Below, piece after piece: positions 11,617-23,300 of a DNA stretch of 64,000 nt. A program made the translations under genes and the position numbers. Numbering within the stretch: the first letter of the stretch is position 1; each line of letters opens with the position of its first letter. The notes beneath the pieces were generated by a model, which saw only the letters and a program-made list of their open reading frames with translations, ran no database searches and was not told the origin of the DNA. Source of the DNA: Mayamaea pseudoterrestris (taxonomy: Eukaryota > Bacillariophyta > Bacillariophyceae > Sellaphorales > Sellaphoraceae). Where the stretch lies: contig BROI01000010.1 in NCBI GenBank assembly GCA_027923505.1, positions 124,001-188,000 of the forward strand, given 5' to 3'.

Positions 11617-12584
11617 ATGCTGCCGGACATAATTGGATCGCTGGAATACTGTGCAGAGCCGTTGCAAAGGGATCTCGTGGAGCGACGTCCAACAGATGTT
11701 CTGCTGCGATTATTGGTACGTCTACAATCGTTGCATATGCGCTACACCAGAATAAACGCTTGCCAATCGAGTGACTGTGCTCACACAACAATAATATATT
11801 ATAATTATTTCATGCACAGAAAAGTGGGAGCGCCGATGAGATTGCAGCGTCACCTGGCAATATGAAATTTCACTCCATGGCATGGAAATTCGGCGCTGGA
11901 TTCTCAAAAGCCAATGAATTATGCAAGAGTCAGAGAATTGATAAAATAATTAAATTGATATCGCTGCAGGATCCTCCCGGGCGCTTTCTCTTGGAAGTTG
12001 AGGATGAAAGCGACGCTGCTTTGCATGGTTCTGGTGATATTGAACCGACTCTAGATGCTCAAGCAACCAAAACAAGCACACGCTATCACGTTGCTCCCCA
12101 ATTACAAGTGAAGGAGACTATCCGGCGGCTACTGGTGGAAATAAAGCGTTTCAGTCCTCCAGCGGCTAGCCTATCCGTTGCGGAACAAGCGTTAATATAC
12201 TCTCAGTTGGTCGCAGCAGCGCGCAATCAAAAGAAGCGACAATCATCCCAGTTGAAAGACTCTCCAGGCAATGACTTTCCAATCTTGGATACTCGTACGC
12301 GACCAAAAAAGCCACGCGTTAAAGTGGCAACACTAGTGTCACCCGAAAAGCGGAATCAGGCTGCGAACGAGAGTTCTTGGAAACCGCAGGGCATGGACAA
12401 GTCCAAAGAACGTCTGGCACCAAAAGTGATGCAAACGACCAAAGTTAAACCTCAGCGACACAATAAGCAGCTGCAGCAAAACATGCCAGTAGAAGCAGTA
12501 CTGGAGAATTACAACTATGATCAATGGAGCGAGCTCATCTGTGAGGCCAAGGCCTACCTGTCTCTTCAGCTCAACTACCGGTAG
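11617..12584 (+). CDS. DUF6824 domain protein (two exons)
   Basis: Exons 11617-11715 and 11820-12584, with a 104-bp GT-AG intron in phase 0 (donor TTG|GTACGT, acceptor TGCACAG|AAA), give 287 residues. Splicing restores the DUF6824 block: PTDVLLRLL, then SGSADEIAASPGN, KFHSMAW, a Lys-containing helix ending IIKLI, and DPPGRFL. This order matches the family pattern DVLxGRG...GN.xFR...PPGRFL. The usual GRG after DVL is replaced by RLL, so the first loop is unusual, or exon 1 ends slightly differently. The C-terminal half is Lys/Gln-rich and likely disordered, ending in a short helix with W513-like aromatic residues absent from the domain. The family is abundant in diatoms and often guessed to be nuclear and DNA-linked, but its role is unproven. 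The start is the first ATG of exon 1. Confidence 0.72.
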
Positions 12585-12780
12585 ATAACGAGAAGCGGAA
12601 CTAGTTAATCGACTGTATGCTTCGTCATACACAAAAATTTAAGCTAAATGAAGCCTGTCTGCTTATACAAATATTCCATCTCTTGGCGCAGTTGTCTGTT
12701 GGATTTTTACACGAATGGCCTGGAAGCTCGCCTCATCGTTCGTTACGCAAAAAAAGACGATGCTCTGTCACATACAATAC

Positions 12781-13841
12781 CTATAATCCAATGGATATCC
12801 TGACCAAAGGAATCAACCTTTCATTCAGTATTATGGTCGACAGATCGGACACTTCCTCCGATCTCGCCGTGGCGGCGTCGGTGCGGTGACATTCATGTTG
12901 CAGTGGTTCACGTTCATCATTTTCATCTTCGGAATCGTCTAGAATACTCTCCCTCCTCAGTTTGTCGTAACTACCACGATGAAGGCTAGGAGAATGCTCG
13001 CAAGCTTGTCTTGTTGTGGATGAAAAGGCTACAACGGTTCGAGGAATACCGGCCGGCAATGAATCATATTCGCGACGACCGTCGTGCAAATTCCAAGCAA
13101 TTAGACGAATGCGAGTATGATGCAGTAGTCGCCTCACACATTCGTCATGATCGAGTGATGGATGGATTGCATGCTTGGCCTTTTCGAGTACAGAAGTGAC
13201 AAGATTTTGAATTTCGCTTGTCGATAGACTCGCGTCTCCAAAGTACCAGAACGTGGCATTCATACCTGTGCAGCGTACAGCGCGCAATAAGCATACGTAG
13301 AATTTAGTATACTCTCCCTGCGATTGACACAAAACCATACGCTTTCATACTTACTGGTCAAAATCATTGTCAGTCGCGCCGGAGCCAGTCGTTTGGTTTC
13401 GTTTACATTTGCAAGCTCAAAAGCCAATCGCAAAATACCTTCTTTGGTAGTATTTGGACAAGCCAGCGGCACCAAGCTCATGAGAAACTCTTGTCCAGTG
13501 TCCACACGATCCTCCACATCGCCTTCCCACATGGTAAATAGCAAGTCCATGACCTGACGGTCGGGATCCTTGCGTATATTGGCAGTTTTAAGTGCTTGAT
13601 GTAATGTGCGTCTGCTGATACTGAATTGCGAAAGCATTGCTTTCGTCGTAACCCCACGGTGCAGTTGATGTCGTTGTTGATGATGTTGAAGTCGGCTGTA
13701 GTCAGTGGAGTATTTTTGAAATTCCGCCAGCAACTGACGAAGCTGATGCGGTTTGATGCACAAATACTTGGCCATGGCCAGAGTGGCAAGCTGGTCGCGA
13801 TTGACGCGATGAAGGCGGTTGCTGCTCTGATGGTTGCCCAT
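12781..13841 (-). CDS. EF-hand-like protein (calcineurin-B/neuronal-calcium-sensor type fold), two exons
   Basis: Exon 1 is 13841-13355 and exon 2 is 13265-12781. The 89-bp intron (13354-13266; donor A|GTAAGT, acceptor GCACAG, with an internal TACTAA branch-site-like motif) is in phase 1. The spliced product is 323 residues. After a basic N-terminus with GNHQSSNRLHR, helices with the spacing of paired EF-hands follow: VMDLLFTMWEGD...EFLMSLVPLA, then LRLAFELANVNE...RLTMILTS, then MNATFWYFGDASLSTSEIQNLV across the splice. The loops lack most calcium-coordinating Asp/Glu, so calcium binding is doubtful. A Ser/Asp/Glu-rich tail with DDSEDENDERE follows. N-terminal MGNHQS could be myristoylated, as in recoverin-type proteins (inference). 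It sits head-to-head with the PI31 gene, 403 bp apart. Confidence 0.65.
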
Positions 13842-14244
13842 CTTGTTGCTAATGTTGACTGCTGCACAATGATTTCTGCTCTGCTGTTACTAGTGCTGCT
13901 ATCAATAAACGCTGTTCGTTTCTTTCCGTGCGCAAAGACGAAACATGAAGGAAATGCGTTGCATGTTTAAATAACCTCACAATGACATTTCATACGTGCA
14001 AGGCGGCACGCATTGACAGCCAGCTGTTTCAGTTAAATAGGCAAATTCTGGCGTTGCGACGACTGAAACCGTGCGTTCTTAATCTCAACGGATGATATCT
14101 TCGCTTGGTGGGTGTGCTCCACCGTCACGTTTCGCGGTGCGAATCTTATGATGGCGCATCTGCCACGAGCATCCTCTCGCTTCCATTGTTCGCAAGCAGC
14201 AGCTTCGTTATTCATACTTGTAGTACCTTTATACCATTTTGTCC
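13842..14244. promoter_or_regulatory. Divergent intergenic region between EF-hand-like and PI31 genes
   Basis: 403 bp separate two start codons facing away from each other, so this stretch must hold both promoters. No specific element was recognised. Confidence 0.4.
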
Positions 14245-15888
14245 ATGTCTCCAATTGACGCTCCAACTTTTACTGAGTCAGCTAGCAGCAGTAGCAACAA
14301 GAAGGCCAAGACGACGCAGGAGGAGCAGCAAAAGATTCTTTCAGAGTTCGAAGCGTTGACACTCTTCATTCAGCGTGCACCAATCCTTTCTCCCAGTCAT
14401 CCTGCAGTCCAAGCTGCGCTGGAAGGTATTTCCAAAGAACGACAGAAGCTGCAGCGCGACTGGAAATTGCAAGAAAAGTTCAAGCAGCAACAAGAAGGGC
14501 GTAACTTGCATCTACCGCAGCAGCAGCAAGAAATTGGCAGCAGCGAACCGCTGGAAGGTGATTGGGACGCTTCGCTCGTAACAAGTCAGAATCACGAAGC
14601 TTCTTTGTCGTCGTCATCAATGAACCAAAATAACGATAACGATTGGCAGGATTTGGCTGCCATGGACGAAGAAGAAGACAATAGCGAGAAAGCGGCTGCT
14701 AATGCTGTCGGCTCGCAGCAGAGTGGGACCTTTGGCGTTATTCTTGCGCAGCAAGCAGTTCTGACGATTTCTCAAGCTCGCATTCGTGTCAGCAGCCCGC
14801 TGCAAGCCATTGCCGTTGTTCTTCATGCAGCGCTCCAAACTGGTGCACTTGGGTTTGTTGGAACAACGTCTTCGTTTGCATCCTCCAGCGTCAAGCTGTT
14901 TGCCGAACCAATTCGCGAGTTGCCTCGAGATCAATTCTTGCCGCAGGACTTTTGGGAGCAGACAAGAGACGCTGAAGCAAACGGAGTGACTTTACGATAT
15001 CGCAAGGATGGTTTAGGAGCCATGTTGCTGCGAGTTGAGCAGTATACTGCCGAGTTGAACGAGTCGAGTAACAATCACGGAAAGGCTGACTTTGTTTCCT
15101 GTATGCGCGTTTCGATGCTTCCAGAAGTAGGCTCAAGTGACCATGAGCAGCGCTGGTTAGAATTTGCGCTTGATCGCCATTTTAATATGGAGTCGTTTCA
15201 AAAAGCGCTGGCCCAAGCTGGCAGCGACAGCAAGGCGGAGCCAGCCTTGCATTATAAAGCATTGGCGGATTTGATGACAAACTTTTGCTCCACGTTTGAC
15301 GTTGGGCCAGTCATTGATAGTGACGGTAAGATGGAAGAAAATGAGCGCAACAACGACGGTAGCAATCCTCCAAACATTGGGGTTACAGCATCGGAGGCGC
15401 TGCCAAGCAATCGGGATGGCCAGCAAGATCCATCTCCGTCAATTCCTGCACATCGATTTCCAGCCACGATTGATCAGGCTTTTCCGATGCTGCATCAAGG
15501 AGGTGGACAGTTTGATGGCGACTTGCTGCCCCATCTTGACTCAATAATCGGTCGTGGCGGGCATGGACGCCCCGATTTGCCAAACACTGGACCAGGCAAT
15601 CTCATGGGCCCGGATCATCCAATGTGGACGACGGGAGGTGGTGCTCCTCTTCATCGCATCGGCCAAATTGGTGGTCCAGGGACCATGCAACCAAGATACG
15701 ACCCGATCGGACCGCCGTTTGGACCTACGGATCCAAATAATGACGACTTTGACGTCGATCCTTTGCGAGTGCCAACGCGCCGCCGAGATCCTCCTGGCGG
15801 CTCGGGTATTCCAAACAACTCTTTGCTCCAGCCACCCAATATGCGCAATAACAATAACATCTTTCCTGGTGGTAACATGTACATGTAG
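14245..15888 (+). CDS. Proteasome inhibitor/regulator PI31 homologue (PSMF1-like)
   Basis: 547 residues from the ATG at 14245. PI31 binds the 20S proteasome and, in animals, also links to F-box proteins and proteasome transport or assembly. The C-terminal third is diagnostic: Pro/Gly-rich sequence with MQPRYDPIGPPFGP (about 483-496) followed by NNDDFDVDPLRVP, matching the conserved PI31 tail RxDPxGPxx...xPDDxxPP that ends the proline-rich domain. The middle region (about 160-360) has the length and alternating strands expected of the FP domain, including VLTISQARIRVSSPLQAIAVVLHAAL and LRYRKDGLGAMLLRVEQY. The N-terminus has a predicted helix (EEQQKILSEFEAL) and Gln-rich, Ser-rich linkers. At 547 residues it is about twice the animal protein (~270), the extra being N-terminal and low-complexity linkers. 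No intron is needed. Confidence 0.82.
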   Translation: MSPIDAPTFTESASSSSNKKAKTTQEEQQKILSEFEALTLFIQRAPILSPSHPAVQAALEGISKERQKLQRDWKLQEKFKQQQEGRNLHLPQQQQEIGSSEPLEGDWDASLVTSQNHEASLSSSSMNQNNDNDWQDLAAMDEEEDNSEKAAANAVGSQQSGTFGVILAQQAVLTISQARIRVSSPLQAIAVVLHAALQTGALGFVGTTSSFASSSVKLFAEPIRELPRDQFLPQDFWEQTRDAEANGVTLRYRKDGLGAMLLRVEQYTAELNESSNNHGKADFVSCMRVSMLPEVGSSDHEQRWLEFALDRHFNMESFQKALAQAGSDSKAEPALHYKALADLMTNFCSTFDVGPVIDSDGKMEENERNNDGSNPPNIGVTASEALPSNRDGQQDPSPSIPAHRFPATIDQAFPMLHQGGGQFDGDLLPHLDSIIGRGGHGRPDLPNTGPGNLMGPDHPMWTTGGGAPLHRIGQIGGPGTMQPRYDPIGPPFGPTDPNNDDFDVDPLRVPTRRRDPPGGSGIPNNSLLQPPNMRNNNNIFPGGNMYM

Positions 15889-17343
15889 GGTGAATTATGA
15901 CGGTTGACAGTCGATATTAAGGACTGCGGGACGGTGGACGTGTTGCGGATCTTAAACGAATACTCTTAGTCTTTATGAATGTAAAGTGATATATCTATAA
16001 AATGCACATGCAAAGGATTTTTACATCCTATCATACCTTATGTAGTATGTAGTGTCGATACGTCGATCGGGTGCAGTGAATCGGTAGATGACTGACAGAC
16101 CTGCATCCCTCCTGCATTGAAGCGCAGGAGGCGATCATCTATTGTTTCAATGTCCAATCGACCAATGCAAGAGCGGGCCACGGGCCACCTATCGAGTAGA
16201 AAGCGCATGAGTGTGAGGTAGGACTACGGTAACGACGAAAAAGGCGAGACTCAAACTTGCAATAGCCACAAGTTCATGTAGGGTTAGAACTACCAATGGC
16301 ACTATAGATCAAAGTGTACTGCCGCCTCCGAAACGGCAATGTTGCCATTGGAATCGCCACCGTCACCATGGCATCAGCGCTCGCTGCCGCCTGGTCAAGT
16401 ACCAAATGCGATTTGCTTGTTTCAACCAACTTCATCATAATACGCAAATATCAAAACAATGGACGCCATTCCAGGTTGCAAAAAGCGAAAATTGTATTCG
16501 CAAGCCCTCGTGCAGTGACAAACCAAAAATGTTCGGCGTCAAATGTCAAGCATTCCATCGAGTCAATTGCTGTTTGACAGAGCGCGAACATGCTGCGTCA
16601 CTTTCACTAATGCGGACCGCAGGACATGCAGCATAGTTGCAGTTTTTCGCTCTCTGATTCATGCTTGATTGGATGCAATAAGAGTCGAACGTCGACGTCC
16701 CACTAGCCAGTAGCCTAGCAGCGTGCTTGATCCTGGTATTTCGCGACGCCAGACAAATTCGTATTGATTGGTGATTGAAGAACTTCTTCCGAAAGATACT
16801 TGCTCCTTTCTCACTGGTCGTAACTTCATCTTGATGACGCCTCTCCTCTCTACTTGACTGCCATCGTTCGGATGCGGAAGCCCATCATCGCTAAGTATCA
16901 CCTTAAAAGTACACAGCGTGTACAGTGGAAGACACACAAATGTTGGTCAAGTCGTGACTGGTGAGGATGACCAGGTGGATGTTTAATAGTTCCGAAACGA
17001 GCACTACTAGCCAATCAACGATCGAGGAACAGTCCAGTCACTGTATCAAAATTCTCACTGGTCTTCTTCGGTTTTGGTCGAAGTCCAACTACTATCGCCT
17101 TCCGATGGTGGCATATGTTATTGGCGTTCGCTCATCCCCGACTACGCACCAGAAATAGAGTCATTAGGCTTATCAAATTTGCCTCGTAGAACAGTGCAAC
17201 GAACCAGTTTCTGCTTGTGACCAGTGTCGGCAATTGAAAGTGCGTCCACAAGAAGGCCCTACCAACTTGGTGCCAAAACGTCGAATGTTGATCATCTTCT
17301 CACTTTGCTGATTCTTCCTCCATCACAAACGTTTACCAACAAC
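15889..17343. other. Intergenic region upstream of the giant repeat gene
   Basis: No gene is confidently seen. A minus-strand open stretch near 16659-16937 has moderately complex composition and could be an exon of an unrecognised gene, but no family or splice partner was found. The right end should hold the promoter of the gene starting at 17344. Confidence 0.35.
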
Positions 17344-20300
17344 ATGACTGTTATTCCAATTACCTGCAACCGTATCACGGCAATCCTCCTATGCTTGCTC
17401 TGCCATGCACTCTTAGTCAGCTCGGCGACTCTGTCCACCCAACGCAAGGGCATGATGAACATGAATATGCGTGCCTCCAAGCAACGTGAACCAGCCCGCA
17501 GAAAACCCAACAACGCCAATGCTCGCAAGCGCTGCAGCTTGTGCGAAACATTGTTGAGTATTACCCAAACCTGTGTCGAGCGCGGACAAGGTTCCACCTT
17601 TTTGAAGCGCACACGCAAGGCTGAGAAACTCGGCCAATGCGTAGCAAAGCTCAACCACTTTGTCGGCAACGTTTCAACTGGCCGTCGTCGCGAAATCTTT
17701 ACTCCCAAGAATGCCAAGGCACAGGCATCCGTCTTGAATTACTTTTCGTCGTTTTGTTTCATCGACAACACTGCCGACACTAGTACAACTACATTTTTCA
17801 ATCGTTTGGACAAAGTTGGCGGCGAATCGTCATTCCTTCCACTTTCGACGGCTCCCACCAAGGCTCCTATCCAGGCTCCCACCAAGAAACCATCATTGAC
17901 AATGTTCCCGACGCGCAAACCTACGAAAATGCCTACGCGCAAACCAACCAAGGTAAGTGGAATAACATCCGTCATACTAAACGGCGAATTGAATATGTAT
18001 CTCACACAAACTCTATCGAAAACAGAGACCAACAAATAGGCCCACGCTAAAGCCTGTAACGATGAAACCCACCAAGGTATGTTTTGTTTGTTTTCACTGC
18101 AATTTTTCGGCCTTGCAGCAAAAATCTCACTAATTTTTTTAACACCAAGCGCCCAACACTAAAACCGACCAAACGCCCAACAAAGGCACCAACTCGCAAA
18201 CCAACCAGGCGCCCTACTTTTAAACCAACTAAGAAACCAAGCAAAGCTCCAACTCGCAAGCCAACCCGCAAGCCAACTGTCAAACCGACGAAACGCCCGA
18301 CGCTTGCCCCGACGATGAAACCAAGCAAAGCTCCAACACGCAAACCGACTAAAGGACCAAGCAAAGCTCCAACGAAAGCCCCATCCAAGGTTCCCACAAT
18401 GGCTCCAACTAAAAAGCCTTCTCGAGCTCCAACCATTCGACCGACCAAGATTCCAACTGTCGCTCCAACTAAGAAGCCAACAAAAGCTCCAACCCGTAAG
18501 CCTACCAAAGCACCGACCATGAAACCCACAAAGCGTCCAACTGTTGCTCCTACCAAAAAGCCAACCAAAGCTCCAACGCGCAAGCCGACAAAAGCACCCA
18601 CCAAATCACCAACTCGCCGACCTACGAAATCCCCAACACGACCGCCAACACGCAAACCTACACATGCACCAACGATGAAGCCAACGCGAGCCCCAACATT
18701 TCGGCCAACTAAAGCACCGACCAAAATGCCAACTCGCAAGCCTACCATGCTTCCAACTGCCAAACCAACCATGGCTCCAACAAAGGTTCCAACGATGAAG
18801 CCGACAAAAGCTCCAACAAAAAGGCCAACAAAAATGCCTTCCAGTTCACCTTCTGGGCAACCATCAAGTGAGCCAAGCAGTGCACCTTCTAGTGAGCCCA
18901 GCATGGCACCTTCAGGGTTGCCAAGTGCGATGCCGTCAAGTGCGCCTAGTCTAAGTCCATCAAGTGAGCCCAGTCTGAGTCCATCAACATCGTTTTCACC
19001 AAGCAGTGCCCCTAGTTCCAATCCAAGTGAGTCTCCAAGTTTCACTCCAAGTTTGCTACCAAGCGCCGAGCACTGCACCCAGCATTTCCCAGTACAAAGC
19101 GCCACAAGCTCTTCACCATCCCGTCCCCGAGTTCCCCAACTTCCAAGTGTTGAACCAAGCTCAATGCCGAGCGCTGCCCCAAGCATTTCACCCAGTGCAT
19201 CACCCAGCCTTAGCCCAAGCAGCAGTCCCAGTGCAGCTCCATCTGCTGCTCCAAGCGCTTCACCCAGCACCATGCCATCTGCTGCTCCTAGCTCATCTCC
19301 CAGTGCTGCACCATCCGGTGGCCCAAGCCCATCTCCAAGTGAAACGCCAAGTGGATCACCAAGCAGCGCCCCAAGCTCCGCACCCAGTGCCTCACCCAGC
19401 TCATCACCAAGCGCCAGCCCCAGTGCATCCCCAAGCAGCTCACCAAGTGCAACACCCAGTGGTAGCCCAAGTGCATCCCCCAGTGCCAGCCCAAGTGTGT
19501 CACCAAGCAGTGCTCCAAGTGCGAGTCCCAGTGCCTCACCAAGTGCAAGCCCCAGCTCTACCCCAAGCTCATCACCCAGTGCATCTCCCAGTGCGAGCCC
19601 CAGTGCCTCACCTAGCAGCCAACCAAGTGCAGCTCCAAGCAGCAGTCCCAGCTCAACCCCCAGTGCAGCACCCAGCACAAGTCCAAGCTCTTTGCCCAGC
19701 GCTGGTCCAAGTGCTTCACCCAGTATCTCCCCCAGTGCTTTGCCAAGTGCTTCTCCCAGTGCCCAGCCAAGTGGTGGACCAAGCTCTCCCCCCAGTGTTG
19801 AACCAAGCTCAATGCCAAGCGCTGCACCCAGCATTTCACCCAGTGCATCACCCAGCTCCAGCCCAAGCTCCTCACCAAGTGGAACTCCCAGTGCCACACC
19901 AAGTGCATCGCCCAGTGAGTCTCCTAGTGCTTCACCCAGTGCCTCACCAAGCAGCAGTCCCAGTGCAGCACCGTCTGCTGCTCCAAGCGCTTCACCCAGC
20001 ACCATGCCATCTGCTGCTCCTAGCTCATCTCCCAGTGCTGCACCATCCAGTGCCCCAAGCTCATCTCCGAGTGAAACGCCAAGTGGATCACCAAGCAGCG
20101 CCCCAAGCTCCGCACCCAGTGCCTCACCCAGCTCATCACCAAGCGCCAGCCCCAGTGCATCCCCAAGCAGCTCACCAAGTGCAACACCCAGTGGTAGCCC
20201 AAGTGCATCCCCCAGTGCCAGCCCAAGTGTGTCACCAAGCAGTGCTCCAAGTGCGAGTCCCAGTGCCTCACCAAGTGCAAGCCCCAGCTCTACCCCAAGC

Positions 20301-23300
20301 TCATCACCCAGTGCATCTCCCAGTGCGAGCCCCAGTGCCTCACCTAGCAGCCAACCAAGTGCAGCTCCAAGCAGCAGTCCCAGCTCAACCCCCAGTGCAG
20401 CACCCAGCACAAGTCCAAGCTCTTTGCCCAGCGCTGGTCCAAGTGCATCACCCAGTATCTCACCCAGTGCATTGCCAAGTGCTTCTCCCAGTGCCCAGCC
20501 AAGTGGTGGACCAAGCTCTCCCCCAAGTGTTGAACCAAGCTCAATGCCAAGCGCTGCACCCAGCATTTCACCCAGTGCATCACCCAGCTCCAGCCCAAGC
20601 TCCTCACCAAGTGGAACTCCCAGTGCCACACCAAGTGCATCGCCCAGTGAGTCTCCTAGTGCTTCACCCAGTGCCTCACCAAGCAGCAGTCCCAGTGCAG
20701 CACCCTCTGCTGCTCCAAGCGCTTCACCCAGCACCATGCCATCTGCTGCTCCTAGCTCATCTCCCAGTGCTGCACCATCCAGTGCCCCAAGCTCATCTCC
20801 GAGTGAAACGCCGAGTGGATCACCAAGCAGCGCCCCAAGCTCCGCACCCAGTGCCTCACCCAGCTCATCACCAAGCGCCAGCCCCAGTGCATCCCCAAGC
20901 AGCTCACCAAGTGCAACACCCAGTGGTAGCCCAAGTGCATCCCCCAGTGCCAGCCCAAGTGTGTCACCAAGCAGTGCTCCAAGTGCGAGTCCCAGTGCCT
21001 CACCAAGTGCAAGCCCCAGCTCTACCCCAAGCTCATCACCCAGTGCATCTCCCAGTGCGAGCCCCAGTGCCTCACCTAGCAGCCAACCAAGTGCAGCTCC
21101 AAGCAGCAGTCCCAGCTCAACCCCCAGTGCAGCACCCAGCACAAGTCCAAGCTCTTTGCCCAGCGCTGGTCCAAGTGCTTCACCCAGTATCTCACCCAGT
21201 GCTTTGCCAAGTGCTTCTCCCAGTGCCCAGCCAAGTGGTGGACCAAGCTCTCCCCCAAGTGTTGAACCAAGCTCAATGCCAAGCGCTGCACCCAGCATTT
21301 CACCCAGTGCATCACCCAGCTCCAGCCCAAGCTCCTCACCAAGTGGAACTCCCAGTGCCACACCAAGTGCATCGCCCAGTGAGTCTCCTAGTGCTTCACC
21401 CAGTGCCTCACCAAGCAGCAGTCCCAGTGCAGCACCCTCTGCTGCTCCAAGCGCTTCACCCAGCACCATGCCATCTGCTGCTCCTAGCTCATCTCCCAGT
21501 GCTGCACCATCCAGTGCCCCAAGCTCATCTCCGAGTGAAACGCCAAGTGGATCACCAAGCAGCGCCCCAAGCTCCGCACCCAGTGCCTCACCCAGCTCAT
21601 CACCAAGCGCCAGCCCCAGTGCATCCCCAAGCAGCTCACCAAGTGCAACACCCAGTGGTAGCCCAAGTGCATCCCCCAGTGCCAGCCCAAGTGTGTCACC
21701 AAGCAGTGCTCCAAGTGCGAGTCCCAGTGCCTCACCAAGTGCAAGCCCCAGCTCTACCCCAAGCTCATCACCCAGTGCATCTCCCAGTGCGAGCCCCAGT
21801 GCCTCACCTAGCAGCCAACCAAGTGCAGCTCCAAGCAGCAGTCCCAGCTCAACCCCCAGTGCAGCACCCAGCACAAGTCCAAGCTCTTTGCCCAGCGCTG
21901 GTCCAAGTGCTTCACCCAGTATCTCACCCAGTGCTTTGCCAAGTGCTTCTCCCAGTGCCCAGCCAAGTGGTGGACCAAGCTCTCCCCCAAGTGTTGAACC
22001 AAGCTCAATGCCAAGCGCTGCACCCAGCATTTCACCCAGTGCATCACCCAGCTCCAGCCCAAGCTCCTCACCAAGTGGAACTCCCAGTGCCACACCAAGT
22101 GCATCGCCCAGTGAGTCTCCTAGTGCTTCACCCAGTGCCTCACCAAGCAGCAGTCCCAGTGCAGCACCCTCTGCTGCTCCAAGCGCTTCACCCAGCACCA
22201 TGCCATCTGCTGCTCCTAGCTCATCTCCCAGTGCTGCACCATCCAGTGCCCCAAGCTCATCTCCGAGTGAAACGCCAAGTGGATCACCAAGCAGCGCCCC
22301 AAGCTCCGCACCCAGTGCCTCACCCAGCTCATCACCAAGCGCCAGCCCCAGTGCATCCCCAAGCAGCTCACCAAGTGCAACACCCAGTGGTAGCCCAAGT
22401 GCATCCCCCAGTGCCAGCCCAAGTGTGTCACCAAGCAGTGCTCCAAGTGCGAGTCCCAGTGCCTCACCAAGTGCAAGCCCCAGCTCTACCCCAAGCTCAT
22501 CACCCAGTGCATCTCCCAGTGCGAGCCCCAGTGCCTCACCTAGCAGCCAACCAAGTGCAGCTCCAAGCAGCAGTCCCAGCTCAACCCCCCAGTGCAGCAC
22601 CCAGCACAAGTCCAAGCTCTTTGCCCAGCGCTGGTCCAAGTGCTTCACCCAGTATCTCACCCAGTGCTTTGCCAAGTGCTTCTCCCAGTGCCCAGCCAAG
22701 TGGTGGACCAAGCTCTCCCCCCAGTGTTGAACCAAGCTCAATGCCAAGCGCTGCACCCAGCATTTCACCCAGTGCATCACCCAGCTCCAGCCCAAGCTCC
22801 TCACCAAGTGGAACTCCCAGTGCCACACCAAGTGCATCGCCCAGTGAGTCTCCTAGTGCTTCACCCAGTGCCTCACCAAGCAGCAGTCCCAGTGCAGCAC
22901 CGTCTGCTGCTCCAAGCGCTTCACCCAGCACCATGCCATCTGCTGCTCCTAGCTCATCTCCCAGTGCTGCACCATCCAGTGCCCCAAGCTCATCTCCGAG
23001 TGAAACGCCAAGTGGATCACCAAGCAGCGCCCCAAGCTCCGCACCCAGTGCCTCACCCAGCTCATCACCAAGCGCCAGCCCCAGTGCATCCCCAAGCAGC
23101 TCACCAAGTGCAACACCCAGTGGTAGCCCAAGTGCATCCCCCAGTGCCAGCCCAAGTGTGTCACCAAGCAGTGCTCCAAGTGCGAGTCCCAGTGCCTCAC
23201 CAAGTGCAAGCCCCAGCTCTACCCCAAGCTCATCACCCAGTGCATCTCCCAGTGCGAGCCCCAGTGCCTCACCTAGCAGCCAACCAAGTGCAGCTCCAAG

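Noticed and set aside
16659-16937. Minus-strand 92-codon frame as a possible exon
   Set aside because: No matching splice partner or domain.
18047-22837. Minus-strand 1,596-codon Gly/Leu/Ala-rich frame
   Set aside because: Antisense of the PSxxPS repeat; no signal peptide or unique domain.
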